NCBI GenBank assembly: GCA_934655755.1
Contig: CAKUHA010000003.1
Location: 1-64,000 of the forward strand
Direction of reading: 5' to 3'
DNA length: 64,000 bases
Source of the DNA: an uncultured Collinsella sp.
GTDB taxonomy: Bacteria > Actinomycetota > Coriobacteriia > Coriobacteriales > Coriobacteriaceae
This document shows, one piece after another, positions 16,759 through 26,480 of the stretch. The notes below the pieces were generated by a model that was not told the origin of the DNA, did not search any database, and worked only from the letters and a program-made list of their open reading frames with translations. The stretch's first letter is position 1. Every line of letters begins with the position of its first letter. A program made the position numbers and the translations under genes.

Positions 16759-17778
16759 CTACTCGGCATCCTTCATGGGTGGCATGGGCTTCCAGTTGGG
16801 GTCCTTGATGATCTTGCGGGCGTCCTTCATGCCGCGGCGTAGCGCCGGGATGCCGGTCTTAAAGCATTTGTCGACGGCGGCCAGGCGGATGAATTCCTTG
16901 CAGAATGTTGCGGCGTTGCCCAGACGGAACAGCACGGGGTGGTAGTCGCCGTAGATCTGCATGTAGCGCGCCAGGAAGCCGCGATTGCGCATGATGTAGT
17001 AACGGTTGGTGTCGCTCGTGGAGTTGAGCTGGCGCTTGCCGGCGATGTCCCAGTTAGAGACGGCGCGGGCGCGCTTGAGCACCACGTCGGCAACCACGGC
17101 GGCGGGGAAGTGCTGGCTGGCGACATAGCCGTAGCAGGCGTCGTCGCCGTAGATGAAGAAGCGGGCGTCGGGCAGGCCGATCTTGTCGACCACGCGGCGC
17201 GAGAACATGCCGCCCTCAAAGCAGAGCTGATTCATGGCGCGGTAGCCCTCGGGGCCCAGGTCCCACTTGGCGACGGGGTTGGGGATGCCGAGCGAAAGGA
17301 TGAGCTGGTACTGCCAGAAGAAGGCGCCGCCATCGAAGTCCAGGCGAGAGCCCTGAATGACGTCGTAGCGATCCGTCCACTTGGCAAGACGCTCGATGCC
17401 CTCGGGGATGACGAGCACATCGTCGTCCATCACCCAGAACCACTGGGCCCCCAGGTCATAGGCGCGCTTGGTGCCGGCAGAGAAGCCGCCCGCGCCGCCG
17501 CCGTTTTCGAGCTGAGGCGCGTAGACGACGCGGTCGGTGCCACCCTGTGCGTCGGGCTGATCGGTGTCGATGTCCCACAAGTTGGCCAGGCGCTCGTTAA
17601 ACGCCGAGCACATGGCCTCGGTCTCGCGCGAATTCTCGTTATCGACAATCACGATGCGCCAAGGCACAGCCGTGAGCTCGGTCATGGAGTCGAACAGGTT
17701 GGCCAGGAGCTCCTGACGCTTGTACGTGACGACGACGATGGCGAGCTTATCGATGGGGGCGGGAAGGGTGGAAGTCAT
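16759..17778 (-). CDS. Family 2 glycosyltransferase, GlfT2/rhamnosyltransferase-like
   Basis: The 339-residue GT-A enzyme begins with LAIVVVTYKRQELL. It has ENGGGAGGFSAGTKRA followed by WVMDDD (D118-D120), a pattern shared with galactofuranosyl- and rhamnosyltransferases of the GlfT2 type. Around residue 230 comes IYGDDACYG. No membrane segment is visible. ATG 17778 is preferred because AAAGGA lies upstream and the GT fold then starts at residue 11. It is a single gene, convergent with the AAA-ATPase gene and divergent from the membrane protein at 18017. It probably adds a sugar to a surface glycan. Donor and acceptor are unknown. Confidence 0.82.
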   Translation of the reverse strand: MTSTLPAPIDKLAIVVVTYKRQELLANLFDSMTELTAVPWRIVIVDNENSRETEAMCSAFNERLANLWDIDTDQPDAQGGTDRVVYAPQLENGGGAGGFSAGTKRAYDLGAQWFWVMDDDVLVIPEGIERLAKWTDRYDVIQGSRLDFDGGAFFWQYQLILSLGIPNPVAKWDLGPEGYRAMNQLCFEGGMFSRRVVDKIGLPDARFFIYGDDACYGYVASQHFPAAVVADVVLKRARAVSNWDIAGKRQLNSTSDTNRYYIMRNRGFLARYMQIYGDYHPVLFRLGNAATFCKEFIRLAAVDKCFKTGIPALRRGMKDARKIIKDPNWKPMPPMKDAE

Positions 17779-18016
17779 GAACGAGAATATCCTTTCGCGT
17801 GGGCAGCGTATCGGCCCTGCGGAATAAACAACGTGCCCAATGGGACACAACTATTGTAAGCGTAGACGGGCGCCCACGGGCAATGTTCCGCTAATCACCA
17901 AGAACGTCTGCTATAAGCCTGGTCGACGTCTGGACGTAGCGAGATCGCATGCGCGCATTGTGGTATTACATAGGTGCCGATTCCTATGGACGCGATCTTT
18001 TCTGTTTGGATGCCCT

Positions 18017-19356
18017 GTGAATAAAACTCGTTTAGCCTCCTTTGCCGACAGCCTTCCCGCTACGTCGCTCTTGCTGTTTTTGGTCCTTCAGCTGGTATTT
18101 GTCCTGAGCAACACCGCGGCGAATTGCCTTCCCCGGGGCGTTGTCGAGACGCATGCGCAGGACTCGGCATCCTCTGCTCTCCTGACCGATATGTATGTCT
18201 ACGACCACCGTGTATTTGCTGGTCCCGTTTGCTTTGACAACAATCGCTTTATCTTGGAGATTGCCCAACAAAAGGATCAGGGTTCTCCGTTTAAGACGAT
18301 GGCCGTTGCCGAGATCGATGATGTTGCGAAAGCCGGTGGGATTACACATCAGCAATACTATCGTTATTGGCATGGTTGGCAGCTGCTTACAAATATCTGC
18401 CTGTTTGTTGGCAGTATCGACGCTATCGTGGTGCCTGCTGCCGCTCTGGCGATCGCTGGCTCCACCTGCGCTTATCTTGCATTGAGGAAGCGATTTTCAA
18501 TGCCATTGACGCTGGGCTTCCTCGTAATTCTGCTGTTGTCGACCAATCTGTTTTTCAACGTTATCGGCGATTTGCTGCTGTGCATTTCGTTCTTTGTGGC
18601 GCTTATTATGATGTCCTGCATGAGTCTTCGTTTGGGTTCGGCCCCGAGTGCGCAGACCTTCGCAAGCCGTCTCGTTTTTTGGTCGATAGCGACGGGGGCT
18701 GTGTTCTCGTTTCTTGACTTTTTGACGATTCCTGCCGCAGTTGTCGCCCTGCACTGCTTTTTCGCCTTTATTGCGCTCCCCGAGGACGAGCGCCCCAAGC
18801 GCTGCGTTGTCACGATGCTGCAGGCACTCTTTGGGTTTGGGCTTTCGTTTATGCTTACCTGGGCGACGAAATGGGTTGTCGCAGCGTTTGTATTGGGCTG
18901 GAATGAGGTCTTCTTGAACGTTCTGGGCGAGATGGGCCTTTGGTCCGCGCATGGGTCCTCGTCGCTGCTGCCCCAAGCTGATTGGCCTCAGATATTGAAG
19001 GATTTTTATTGCATGAGCCCGCAGTTGTTCGCGATCTGCTCAACTGCCGGTTATGCGATGATTTCCAACGTCGTTTGCCTTATTTCGCTTTTGGCTGTTT
19101 TGCGATTTGGGTTGGAGTGCTCGTTTGCTCGCTACGGGGCGGCGCGCAAGGCGGTCGTCGTCGCAAGGTCTTGACTCAATCGCTGCTTATGGTGCTGCCG
19201 CTTGTAGTCGTTCTGGGCTATTTCGTCGTTATGCATGACCATGCGATCGTTCATATTCCAGTTTTTGGCTGCAAGAACTGGGCGATTATCTTTGCGATGT
19301 TATTTGCCTCGGGTGTTAGCGCGCTTCGTGGCTTGCGGAGTCAGAAGGACGCCTAG
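18017..19356 (+). pseudogene. Polytopic membrane protein broken by a 1-nt frameshift
   Basis: From GTG 18017 the frame encodes about 385 residues with many hydrophobic segments. It has a large extracellular loop after the first segment (about residues 30-110), then about seven more. It stops at TGA 19172-19174. The hydrophobic pattern continues in another frame (SLLMVLPLVVVLGYFVV and onwards) to TAG 19354-19356. Adding one T to the TCTT at 19169-19172 would join the two parts into one protein of about 446 residues. The end overlaps the convergent acyltransferase gene by 4 nt. The family was not recognised. A glycan-related role is suggested only by the neighbours. A sequencing error is possible. 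Confidence 0.6.
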
Positions 19357-20498
19357 CTGTTTATTTGGGTCTTTATGGCGTCGACCACAGCTCGGCGCAC
19401 GATATCCATGATGAGCAGGGTGAACGCCAGGCAGAGACTCATAACGATTCCGAGCACAATGGCGCCGGATGGATTGGGCGTTCCCGTCTGGACGCCGGCT
19501 GCCATGGCATAGATTGCATTGTCGAAGATGGGACGCCAAACATTGCAGGTAAACGATTGCACGGCATAGAAGCCCAGCGTTCCTGCGGCGAGAGATGTGA
19601 TCGCCTTGCCTGCGGACGAGGCCTTGCGACGCGGTTGATGGAGTGCCGCTGTGGCAACGGATGCGGCGGCCAAGATGAAGGATATGACGGAAGTGGACTT
19701 GTAAGAGAGCATCCAAAGCGCGGCGTACTGGCTGTTTGCCGATAACAGAACCTCGAGCGTGATAGTGACGGCAATGAGTCCGATAAGCACGATCTTGGAT
19801 TTTTGGGCGTCGGATGCTTTGTCGCCGTTATCGAGAGCGAAGCGCATCTCGCCGGCTGCAATAAACGCGACAAGATAGGTAACGGCGCTCATGAGCTTGC
19901 GCCACAAAGCGATACCGGCCGCTTCGTTTGCCGTCGCCGCGATGTAACAGTTGATTCCAAATGTTGCGAGCACGAGGAGTGCTGCGACAAACGGAGCCCT
20001 TTTGCTGCCGATTCGCCTTCTTGCTAGCACAATAATTGGCACGAGCAGCACGGATGCCGCGTAGACCCAGATAAACTCGATCCCCAAGGTGAGCCAGCCA
20101 ATCTCGTGCAGCGAGATTTCTGGCAGAGGATAGATAAACATCGAGACAAGCAGGCAGGCGGCGCAATAAAACAGCGTTGGAAAGACGATCTTCTTTAAGC
20201 GAGCAAGCGATTTGCACGTAAGGTCATGCACGGATGACCCGTTTTGGAGAGCGCGTACCGCCGAGGGAATAAGAAAGTATCCCGAGATCATAAAGAAGAC
20301 CTCGTTGGCTCAGCAGCCCATCAAGTTAATAGAGCCGAGCGCACCGGAATAGGGGAAGGCGGCAAGCGTTGCGTACTCCGGTACGCCGGTGCAGACGGCC
20401 TGGAAGGTCCACTGAAACGTGTGGAATATGGCGATCCCGGCGACCGCGACCAAGCGCAGCGCTTCGATGGAGGTGTTGCGTGTGGCTTTAGGCGCCAT
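19353..20498 (-). pseudogene. Acyltransferase 3 family protein interrupted by an in-frame TGA
   Basis: One continuous frame of 381 codons carries a single TGA at codon 63 (20312-20310). Upstream lies the N-terminus with the family-typical SIEALRLVAVAGIAIFHTF. Directly downstream is ANEVFFMISGYFLIPSA, the conserved FFxISGY block, followed by about eight more membrane segments. This is the layout of OafA-type O-acyltransferases that acetylate surface sugars. AAAGGAAG lies upstream of the start, and ATTATA at 20539-20544 reads as TATAAT on the minus strand. Nothing suggests selenocysteine at this place in the family, so a recent nonsense mutation is likely. Confidence 0.78.
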
Positions 20499-20609
20499 GA
20501 CTTCCTTTCGTTCCCGTTCGCCTCTGTGGGCTCCATAGATTATATAAACGCCCGCGGGCGAGACGACCCTTTGATACCATTAACGACAGGTAATTCCTAA
20601 GGAGCACAT

Positions 20610-21713
20610 TTGTCTACTAATTCCTCTGGCAGCCCCGTTCTGTCGCTGCTTATCCCCATTTATAACGTTGAGCGCTTCCTGCGCGAGTGTCTCGATTCCG
20701 CCCTGACACAGACGCTCGAGGACATCGAAATCATCTGCATTAACGACGGGTCGATCGATAGCTCACCCGCGATTATCTGTGAGTACATGGATCGCGACGC
20801 ACGCGTGAAGATGATCGACAAGGCCAACAGCGGTTATGGTGACTCGATGAATCGCGGGCTTGAGATGGCTCGCGGCAAATACGTGGGCATTCTGGAGTCC
20901 GATGACTTTATGGCCCCCGATGCGCTGGAGAAACTTGTGGGGGCTGCTGAGCGTTTTAGCGCCGATTTTGCAAAGGCGAACTTTGACCTGTATTGGTCAA
21001 AGCACGAGGAGCGCCGAGAGCTGATGGAGCTCTTTAAGTCTAAGGATTGCAACAAGCCGGTTTGTCCGAGTGACACCATTGATGCCTTCTCGCTTAAACC
21101 GTCGATTTGGTCTGCGGTTTATCGTCGCGACTTCTTGAACCGCAATGACATCCGATTCTTGCCGACGCCTGGAGCTGCGTTTCAGGATGCCTCATTTACC
21201 TTTAAAGTGTTTGCCCTTGCCGATACTGCGGTTTACCTGCACGATTCGGTTCTTTCATATCGGCAGGACAACGAAGGGTCCTCAGTCAATTCGCCCAATA
21301 AGGTTCATTGCGTTAACGATGAATACGCCGAGATTCATCGCTGGATTGTCGAGGATTACGCTGAGTCGCACTCTTCGCACGATGTTGCCAAGCTGCTTAA
21401 GTTCGCAAATATCATTAAATACGATTCATATATGTGGAGTTACATTCGCCTGAATCCCAAGTTTTACGCCGAGTTTTTGGACCGTATGGCCCAGGAGTTC
21501 CGCGGAGCGCTTGAGGCCGGTGAGTTTGAACTAACGGACCTCAAGCCGTGGAAGCGAGCGAACCTGAAGGCTATTGTTGACGATCCACAAAAGTGGTTGG
21601 CTGAGTCTTCGGATTTTGCTGGTGCCGGCGCGATGGGCCGCGCGAAGCATTATGCGCGCGTCGGCGGCCCGGGCGTGGTTGCCGCATTCGTTCTGGATGC
21701 AATTAAGAAATAG
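20610..21713 (+). CDS. Family 2 glycosyltransferase
   Basis: The 367-residue GT-A protein starts at TTG 20610, five nt after AAGGAG. The N-terminal fold reads SLLIPIYNVERFLRECLDS, EIICINDGSIDSS, then LESDDF near residues 95-100. The C-terminal part has LKPSIWSAVYRRDFL and LPTPGAAFQDASFTFK. Those blocks recur in the large protein at 60128, so the two are closely related. No membrane segment is visible. It starts the rightward group 20610-23633 and is 7 nt from the next GT. Confidence 0.87.
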   Translation: MSTNSSGSPVLSLLIPIYNVERFLRECLDSALTQTLEDIEIICINDGSIDSSPAIICEYMDRDARVKMIDKANSGYGDSMNRGLEMARGKYVGILESDDFMAPDALEKLVGAAERFSADFAKANFDLYWSKHEERRELMELFKSKDCNKPVCPSDTIDAFSLKPSIWSAVYRRDFLNRNDIRFLPTPGAAFQDASFTFKVFALADTAVYLHDSVLSYRQDNEGSSVNSPNKVHCVNDEYAEIHRWIVEDYAESHSSHDVAKLLKFANIIKYDSYMWSYIRLNPKFYAEFLDRMAQEFRGALEAGEFELTDLKPWKRANLKAIVDDPQKWLAESSDFAGAGAMGRAKHYARVGGPGVVAAFVLDAIKK

Positions 21714-21720
21714 GGGAGTT

Positions 21721-22749
21721 ATGGCAAGTCCGAAGGTCTCATTCATCGTCCCCGTTTATAACACTCAGGATTTCCTGCCCCGTTGCTTTGATTCTCTTTT
21801 GGGTCAGACATACTCGGATATCGAGATTATTGTTGTAAACGATGGTTCGCCGGATGACTCCGCAGCGATTATTGGTGAGTATGCGTGCAAAGATTCTCGC
21901 ATACGTGTTGTCGAGAAGCCTAACGGCGGACTTTCGTCTGCTCGTAATGCTGGCATGGATGTTGCGCATGGCGACATTGTCGATTTCGTTGATTCGGACG
22001 ATTACGTCGAGCCAAATCTTGCCGAGTTCTTGGTCGATACGTTTGCTAAGGAACATCCCGAGATTGTTGTGTTTGGAGCCGAGTGCGAGCCTGCCGAGTC
22101 GGCCTCGAAGCGCATCAAGCAACTGCTTTCTCCTGAAGCGCGTGCGTTTGAGCCATTTGATTCGGGGCTACTGTTTTCTGCTAATGCACAACCCTATGTA
22201 TGGCGTGCGGCATACTCTCGCGAGCTGATTGAGCGTGAATCTCTGCGTTTTGCCGAAAATGTCCGATTTGCCGAGGACGTTGTGTTCCAGTTTGAATCGT
22301 ATCCGCTGTCTGCCAAGACGGTCGTCGAGCGCGACAAGTTGTACCACTACGTGATGCAGGAGAGGTCTCTGACACATGTTTTTAACGCCGGCGCCAAGCG
22401 CATGGACAAGGTCGACGCCCATTTGCTGGTGCTTCATGAAGTGCTGGAGCGCTGGGGCAAGCGAGGGCTGTTGAATCTGTGTCCCGGAGATCTTGTCACG
22501 TGGTTTTTGGATTTGGTTGTGTTCGACCTTGCGCGCTTGGATGCAGGGGATTACAGTGCGATTACTGCTCGCGTTAGGGATGAGTTCGCGGGGCATTTGG
22601 GCCAAGGCTGGACTAGTTTGCCTGCTAAGGGGGGCGTTCGTCATGTTGCACACAAACTGACGATCGGGTCGAAGATCTCAATCGTTAATGCCGCACGTCT
22701 GTATCTTGCGACCCGTGGGCTAAAAGCCTGCGTTGAGCGATTCGTTTAA
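21721..22749 (+). CDS. Family 2 glycosyltransferase
   Basis: The protein has 342 residues. The N-terminal GT-A domain has VSFIVPVYNTQDFLPRCFDS, EIIVVNDGSPDDS, NGGLSSARNAGMDVA and the metal-binding block DSDDYVEP. ATG 21721 follows AGGGGAG and lies 7 nt after the previous GT, so the two are probably co-translated in one operon. The C-terminal third has FAENVRFAEDVVFQ, common in capsule and wall-polysaccharide GT2 enzymes. Sugar specificity cannot be read from sequence. Confidence 0.88.
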   Translation: MASPKVSFIVPVYNTQDFLPRCFDSLLGQTYSDIEIIVVNDGSPDDSAAIIGEYACKDSRIRVVEKPNGGLSSARNAGMDVAHGDIVDFVDSDDYVEPNLAEFLVDTFAKEHPEIVVFGAECEPAESASKRIKQLLSPEARAFEPFDSGLLFSANAQPYVWRAAYSRELIERESLRFAENVRFAEDVVFQFESYPLSAKTVVERDKLYHYVMQERSLTHVFNAGAKRMDKVDAHLLVLHEVLERWGKRGLLNLCPGDLVTWFLDLVVFDLARLDAGDYSAITARVRDEFAGHLGQGWTSLPAKGGVRHVAHKLTIGSKISIVNAARLYLATRGLKACVERFV

Positions 22750-22772
22750 TTGTTTAAAAGGAGATTGTCTCA

Positions 22773-23633
22773 ATGGGTAATTCCTATAAGTTATCTGCCG
22801 GAGAGCTTAAACAGAGATGTTTAAGCTCTTTAAGGGAAGGTGATGTTGAAGGTTTTGATAAGTATAGAGCGTTGATGGTTCCTAAAAAGATTTATAAATT
22901 CATATCTTTTAAAGGCCTTTCTGATAAAGATCTCGGTGAAAGGCTGCAAACTATTCGTGATCAACGCGTATGGTGCAATTCTGCATCGGACCAAAACGAT
23001 TCGTTTGAACTCAAGGGGTTTTGTTCTGATGTTAGCAAACTGGAGCAGTCGAAAACAACTCAATTATTATCGAAAAAAATAGAGGGCTTTATTAGGGACC
23101 TTCCGGGTCGCGTTGCGATTTGTTCTTTTTCTTCCGAGGACTATTCAAATTTAAAGATGTGGTCTGATTATGGATCTGACGGGATTTGTGTTGAATACGA
23201 AGTCGTCGATCCATCACGCCTGTTTCCTGTTTTTTACGAGCCTTCTCGCATAGACTTTTCAAAAATCATTGGATATATGGCTGCTACTGCGCAAGCAGCG
23301 TATAGGGAAAAAGACGAAACAGCCATTCGCGAAATGAATGTTTATTACACCCTCTGTGCTCAAGTCTTAAATATCAAACGAGACATTTGGAGCTCTGAAA
23401 AGGAAATAAGGGCTATTGTTCCTTGCGATGGTAAAGGCTGTTGCATTGAATGTAGCAAAGTGGGTATTTCGGCTTTAAATATATATTTATCGCCAAAATA
23501 TTTATCGCCAAAACACACGAAGAGTTATGAGCAGAGCGTGTGTGATGTTGCGAGAGAGGCTCACGTTGGATGTTACTCCCTTAATGCCTCGCAGGCCTCA
23601 TATCTATTGAATCCAGTTAGGATCGTTGGATAA
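22773..23633 (+). CDS. DUF2971-family protein
   Basis: The 286-residue protein fits DUF2971: KIYKFISF near residue 40, RVWCNSASDQNDSFE, and the core MWSDYGSDGICVEYEV followed by WSSEKEIRAI. The family function is unknown. Some members occur near mobile or defence genes. AAAAGGAG lies upstream. The gene is clearly more AT-rich than the two GTs before it, which suggests separate acquisition. Several cysteines cluster at about 220-230 (CDGKGCCIEC), which could bind metal. Confidence 0.72.
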   Translation: MGNSYKLSAGELKQRCLSSLREGDVEGFDKYRALMVPKKIYKFISFKGLSDKDLGERLQTIRDQRVWCNSASDQNDSFELKGFCSDVSKLEQSKTTQLLSKKIEGFIRDLPGRVAICSFSSEDYSNLKMWSDYGSDGICVEYEVVDPSRLFPVFYEPSRIDFSKIIGYMAATAQAAYREKDETAIREMNVYYTLCAQVLNIKRDIWSSEKEIRAIVPCDGKGCCIECSKVGISALNIYLSPKYLSPKHTKSYEQSVCDVAREAHVGCYSLNASQASYLLNPVRIVG

Positions 23634-24060
23634 ACCAATTAGTCTGGTATTAGGCCTCTGTGACGCATGCGCAATCCTAATATAAGCAGGTTCTTGAGCC
23701 AATTATTCTATCACGGCATAAAGCTCAGGAAGCTGATGGGTTGATTTCCGATCTCAGCCGAACACATTGAGCGGATAGGCCGTTCCCGCAGCTAGCCGAA
23801 CGCCCCCAAGGCCCCATCTGGCCCCGGGGCGCCGTTTTCCCAGTTGAAGGAACGGTGGAGATGTGTTTCGATAGGTCCGGTGGCCATGCTTCGCCCGCCG
23901 CCCGGCACCTCTTCCCAGACTCAGCCGGACGGTCGGTCCGTCTATTCCGTTTTCGCCCTTAGGCTAGGCCAGCGGGGCATCGCCCCTCTCTGCGCGCGCC
24001 CGCTCTATGAGCTCCGGTGTTAGCGCCGGGCGATTTTAGCCGCTAATGGTCAAATAATTT
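23634..24060. other. Intergenic region left of the IS21 element
   Basis: No gene is supported. A GC-rich possible terminator (CGCCCC 23801-23806, GGGGCG 23826-23831, then CCGTTTT) is present. On the minus strand near 23968-24030 a short open stretch reads LTPELIERAR and stops. It resembles the sequence just past the truncated dinD at 303 and may be the end of a lost gene. Confidence 0.35.
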
Positions 24061-24073
24061 TGACCATTAGCGG
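24040..24073. repeat. Perfect 15-bp palindrome at the IS21 left end
   Basis: CCGCTAATGGTCAAA (24040-24054) and its exact complement (24059-24073) are separated by TAAT. The right half coincides with the proposed IS left end. The left half looks like an inverted second copy of that end. Confidence 0.85.
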
Positions 24074-24154
24074 TCACCGAATAATGGCCACCGTGCCTCC
24101 CCGCCGCCACTACGCTGGTGGTGCCAACACGCCGGCGTTAGGAGGACCATTGAG

Positions 24155-25462
24155 GTGAACGAGAGACACGATGACCTACAGGAGATTATAGACGCGGCGC
24201 TCCGGGAGATGGCCACGGAGGTGGGCGAAGGGTTCGACCCGCAGGCATGCAACCTCGCGGAGTTCTGCAGGAGGACGGGGCTCACCCGCCCCCGTGCGAG
24301 GACGGTCAGGGCCCACGGGTTCAGGGCCCTGCCCCACGGGAACAGCGGGAGGAGGGCCGCGCCGGGCGTGCTCGCCGGCCACACCGGCTTGGTGGACGAC
24401 CTCCTGCGGAAGGGCGTCACCAATTCGCAGGTGATATTCGAACGGCTGCTCGGCCAGGGCTACGCCGGCGGCCTCACCACGGTGAAGACCTACATCGCCG
24501 CGCACCGGGACCTCGTGCCCGCGAAGAGGCGGCAGGCGGCCCCGCAGGGCTGCCGCGGGCGGCGCTTCAGGACGGAGCCTGGAGAGGCCTACCAGATGGA
24601 CTGGGGCTTCGTCGCGGTCGAGCGCCCCGGCGGCGAGCGGGCGCGGATCGCCTGCTTCGCCATGGTCTGCCACCATTGCGGGAGCGCCCACGTCGAGTTC
24701 TTCCCGAACGCGCGCCAGGAGAACCTCCTCATCGGGATGCTGCACGCGTTCTCGGCGCTGGGCGTGCCCGCGACCGTGCTCACCGACAACATGAAGAGCG
24801 TGGTCGTTCGCCGCGATGCCGACGGCCGGCCCGTCTGGCAGGCCGACTACGCCGAGTTCAGGGGCGCCGTCGGCTTCCGCACCAGGCTGTGCAGGCCGCG
24901 CCACCCCTATACGAAGGGCAAGGTGGAGAGGCTCGTCCGCTTCGTGAAGGGGAACTTCCTCGCGGGAAGGTCCTTCACCGACCTTGACGCCCTCAACCGG
25001 GAGGCCGCCCTCTGGTGCGCCGAGCAGGGAGGCCGCTGGCGGCGCCCGGCGGCATGCGCCCCGATGCGCGAGCACGAGGCGGCGTGCTCGGCGAACACCA
25101 GGCCGCTCGAGGTTACGGCCGAGGTCGAGCGGTATCTGTGTCTGCGCCGGAAGACCTCCTTCGACGGCTTCGTGAGCTTCGAGGGGCACCGCTACGGCGT
25201 GCCCTACTGGTACGGCCGCCGCGAGTGCAGGGTGAGCCGGGAGGGGCGCGTGGTACACATATACAGCGACGACCTCTCCCGCGAGCTCGTCGCCCACGCT
25301 GTCGGCACCGGCGCCGACAGTTGGTGCGAGGGGCAGTGGGAAACATCGCCGGCGCAGCCCGAGGAGCTGCCGACCCAGCCGGTCGGGACCGTGGTCGAGC
25401 AGATCGCCCCGCCCCGGGCGAAGCCCGGTTTCGAGAGGTTCGACTTCGGGAGGGCCGAATGA
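24155..25462 (+). CDS. istA: IS21-family transposase IstA
   Basis: The 435-residue DDE transposase starts at GTG 24155 after GGAGG. An N-terminal HTH-like region (~25-60) precedes the catalytic core: YQMDWG (first Asp, about residue 149), LTDNMKS (second Asp, about 210) and YTKGKVERLVRF (Glu, about 253). The C-terminal ~130 residues form the beta-barrel/tail region of IstA. Length is normal. It overlaps istB by 4 nt (ATGA), as is usual in IS21. Confidence 0.94.
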   Translation: MNERHDDLQEIIDAALREMATEVGEGFDPQACNLAEFCRRTGLTRPRARTVRAHGFRALPHGNSGRRAAPGVLAGHTGLVDDLLRKGVTNSQVIFERLLGQGYAGGLTTVKTYIAAHRDLVPAKRRQAAPQGCRGRRFRTEPGEAYQMDWGFVAVERPGGERARIACFAMVCHHCGSAHVEFFPNARQENLLIGMLHAFSALGVPATVLTDNMKSVVVRRDADGRPVWQADYAEFRGAVGFRTRLCRPRHPYTKGKVERLVRFVKGNFLAGRSFTDLDALNREAALWCAEQGGRWRRPAACAPMREHEAACSANTRPLEVTAEVERYLCLRRKTSFDGFVSFEGHRYGVPYWYGRRECRVSREGRVVHIYSDDLSRELVAHAVGTGADSWCEGQWETSPAQPEELPTQPVGTVVEQIAPPRAKPGFERFDFGRAE

Positions 25463-26286
25463 TGGCGGGCGCGGGGGCGAGCCCCTACGAGCTCGCGAGC
25501 GACGCCGCGTCGAGGCTCGGGATCGCCATCGGGGCGGAGGAGCTCGCGGCCCTCGCCTCGGACCTCGACCTCGGCGACGGGGAGATGGCCGCCGTGGCTG
25601 CCACCTTCTCCTACCTTGCGGAGAAGAGGAGGCTCGCCTCCATCGAGACGCTGCTGAGGCTGAGCAGGCTACCCAGGCGCGAGCCCAAGACCTTCGAGGG
25701 CTTCGACTTCTCCAGGATCCAGGGCCGGGACGCGGCCGCGCTGGGCAAGCTCCCGTCGCTGGCCGACCTCTACGCGCACCGCAACGTCGCCTTCGTCGGG
25801 CCCGGCGGCATAGGGAAGACGCACCTCGCGCAGGCCTACGGGCGCGAGTGCTGCATGCGGGGGCTCAAGACCTACTACATCAAGGCGACCGAGCTCAGGG
25901 ACAGGTTCCAGAAGGCCGTCCAGCGGGGAAACACCTCGCGGGTCGTCTCCTCGCTCGTCAAGCCGTCGTGCCTCATCGTGGACGAGGTGGGAAGATGCGT
26001 CTACGACAGGCCGTGCACCGACCTGTTCTTCGATGTCGTCGACAGGCGCTACGAGAAGGAGGGGCCGAACGCGATGGTCCTCACGAGCAACATCGCCCCG
26101 AGCGGGTGGGATGAGTTCTTCACGGGCGACGACACGCTCCTCTGCGCCCTCGACAGACTGTTCGACAAGGCGTCGGTGTTCGTGATGCGGGGCCCGAGCT
26201 ACCGCGGCAGGGGGCTCGACACCTACTCGGTGGAGGCCGTCCCCCAGGCGGTGAAGATGAGGGGGATCCAGCCCGAGGGGATGTAG
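25459..26286 (+). CDS. istB: IS21-family helper ATPase IstB
   Basis: The 275-residue AAA+ protein has Walker A GPGGIGKTHLAQA and Walker B CLIVDEVG, followed by LTSNIAPSGWDEFF. An N-terminal helical domain (~1-95) is typical of IstB. GGGAGGG lies 4 nt before ATG 25459. An ATG at 25462 is the alternative start. In this family IstB selects and remodels target DNA for IstA. The gene appears complete. Confidence 0.94.
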   Translation: MMAGAGASPYELASDAASRLGIAIGAEELAALASDLDLGDGEMAAVAATFSYLAEKRRLASIETLLRLSRLPRREPKTFEGFDFSRIQGRDAAALGKLPSLADLYAHRNVAFVGPGGIGKTHLAQAYGRECCMRGLKTYYIKATELRDRFQKAVQRGNTSRVVSSLVKPSCLIVDEVGRCVYDRPCTDLFFDVVDRRYEKEGPNAMVLTSNIAPSGWDEFFTGDDTLLCALDRLFDKASVFVMRGPSYRGRGLDTYSVEAVPQAVKMRGIQPEGM

Positions 26287-26480
26287 CAAAGCGATAGGAA
26301 AGACATAGATGCGGGCGTGTTGGCTAAAATGGGTCGGCCGGGATTGGTCAATCTCGGCCGACTATATTTGGCTAAATTATTCCGACGCTAACAGTCAAGC
26401 TTTTCTTGGCTCGAAAGCTGGTTTCTAAATTTGGCTCAGATTGACCTTTAGGGGTATAGCCGGTGTTGCTCACGATGTGG

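Larger units (their letters stand above)
24061..26397 (+). mobile_element. IS21-family insertion sequence
   Basis: The element carries istA and istB with a 4-nt overlap. Terminal inverted repeats are read as TGACCATTAGCG (left, from 24061) and TGACTGTTAGCG (right end, complement, to 26397). A second shared block (GAATAAT, then GCCA) lies further inside each end. No clear target duplication was seen, so the ends are approximate. Just inside the right end is a 14-bp hairpin (26333-26362). Both genes are intact, so the element may be active. Its GC content is far above that of the preceding DUF2971 gene. Confidence 0.7.

Noticed and set aside
20310-20312. TGA as a selenocysteine codon in the acyltransferase
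   Set aside because: The family has no selenoprotein members known to me, and no selenocysteine insertion hairpin was looked for successfully downstream. A nonsense mutation is simpler.
24176-25297. 373-codon minus-strand frame opposite istA
   Set aside because: It is antisense to a complete DDE transposase and reflects the high GC of the element.
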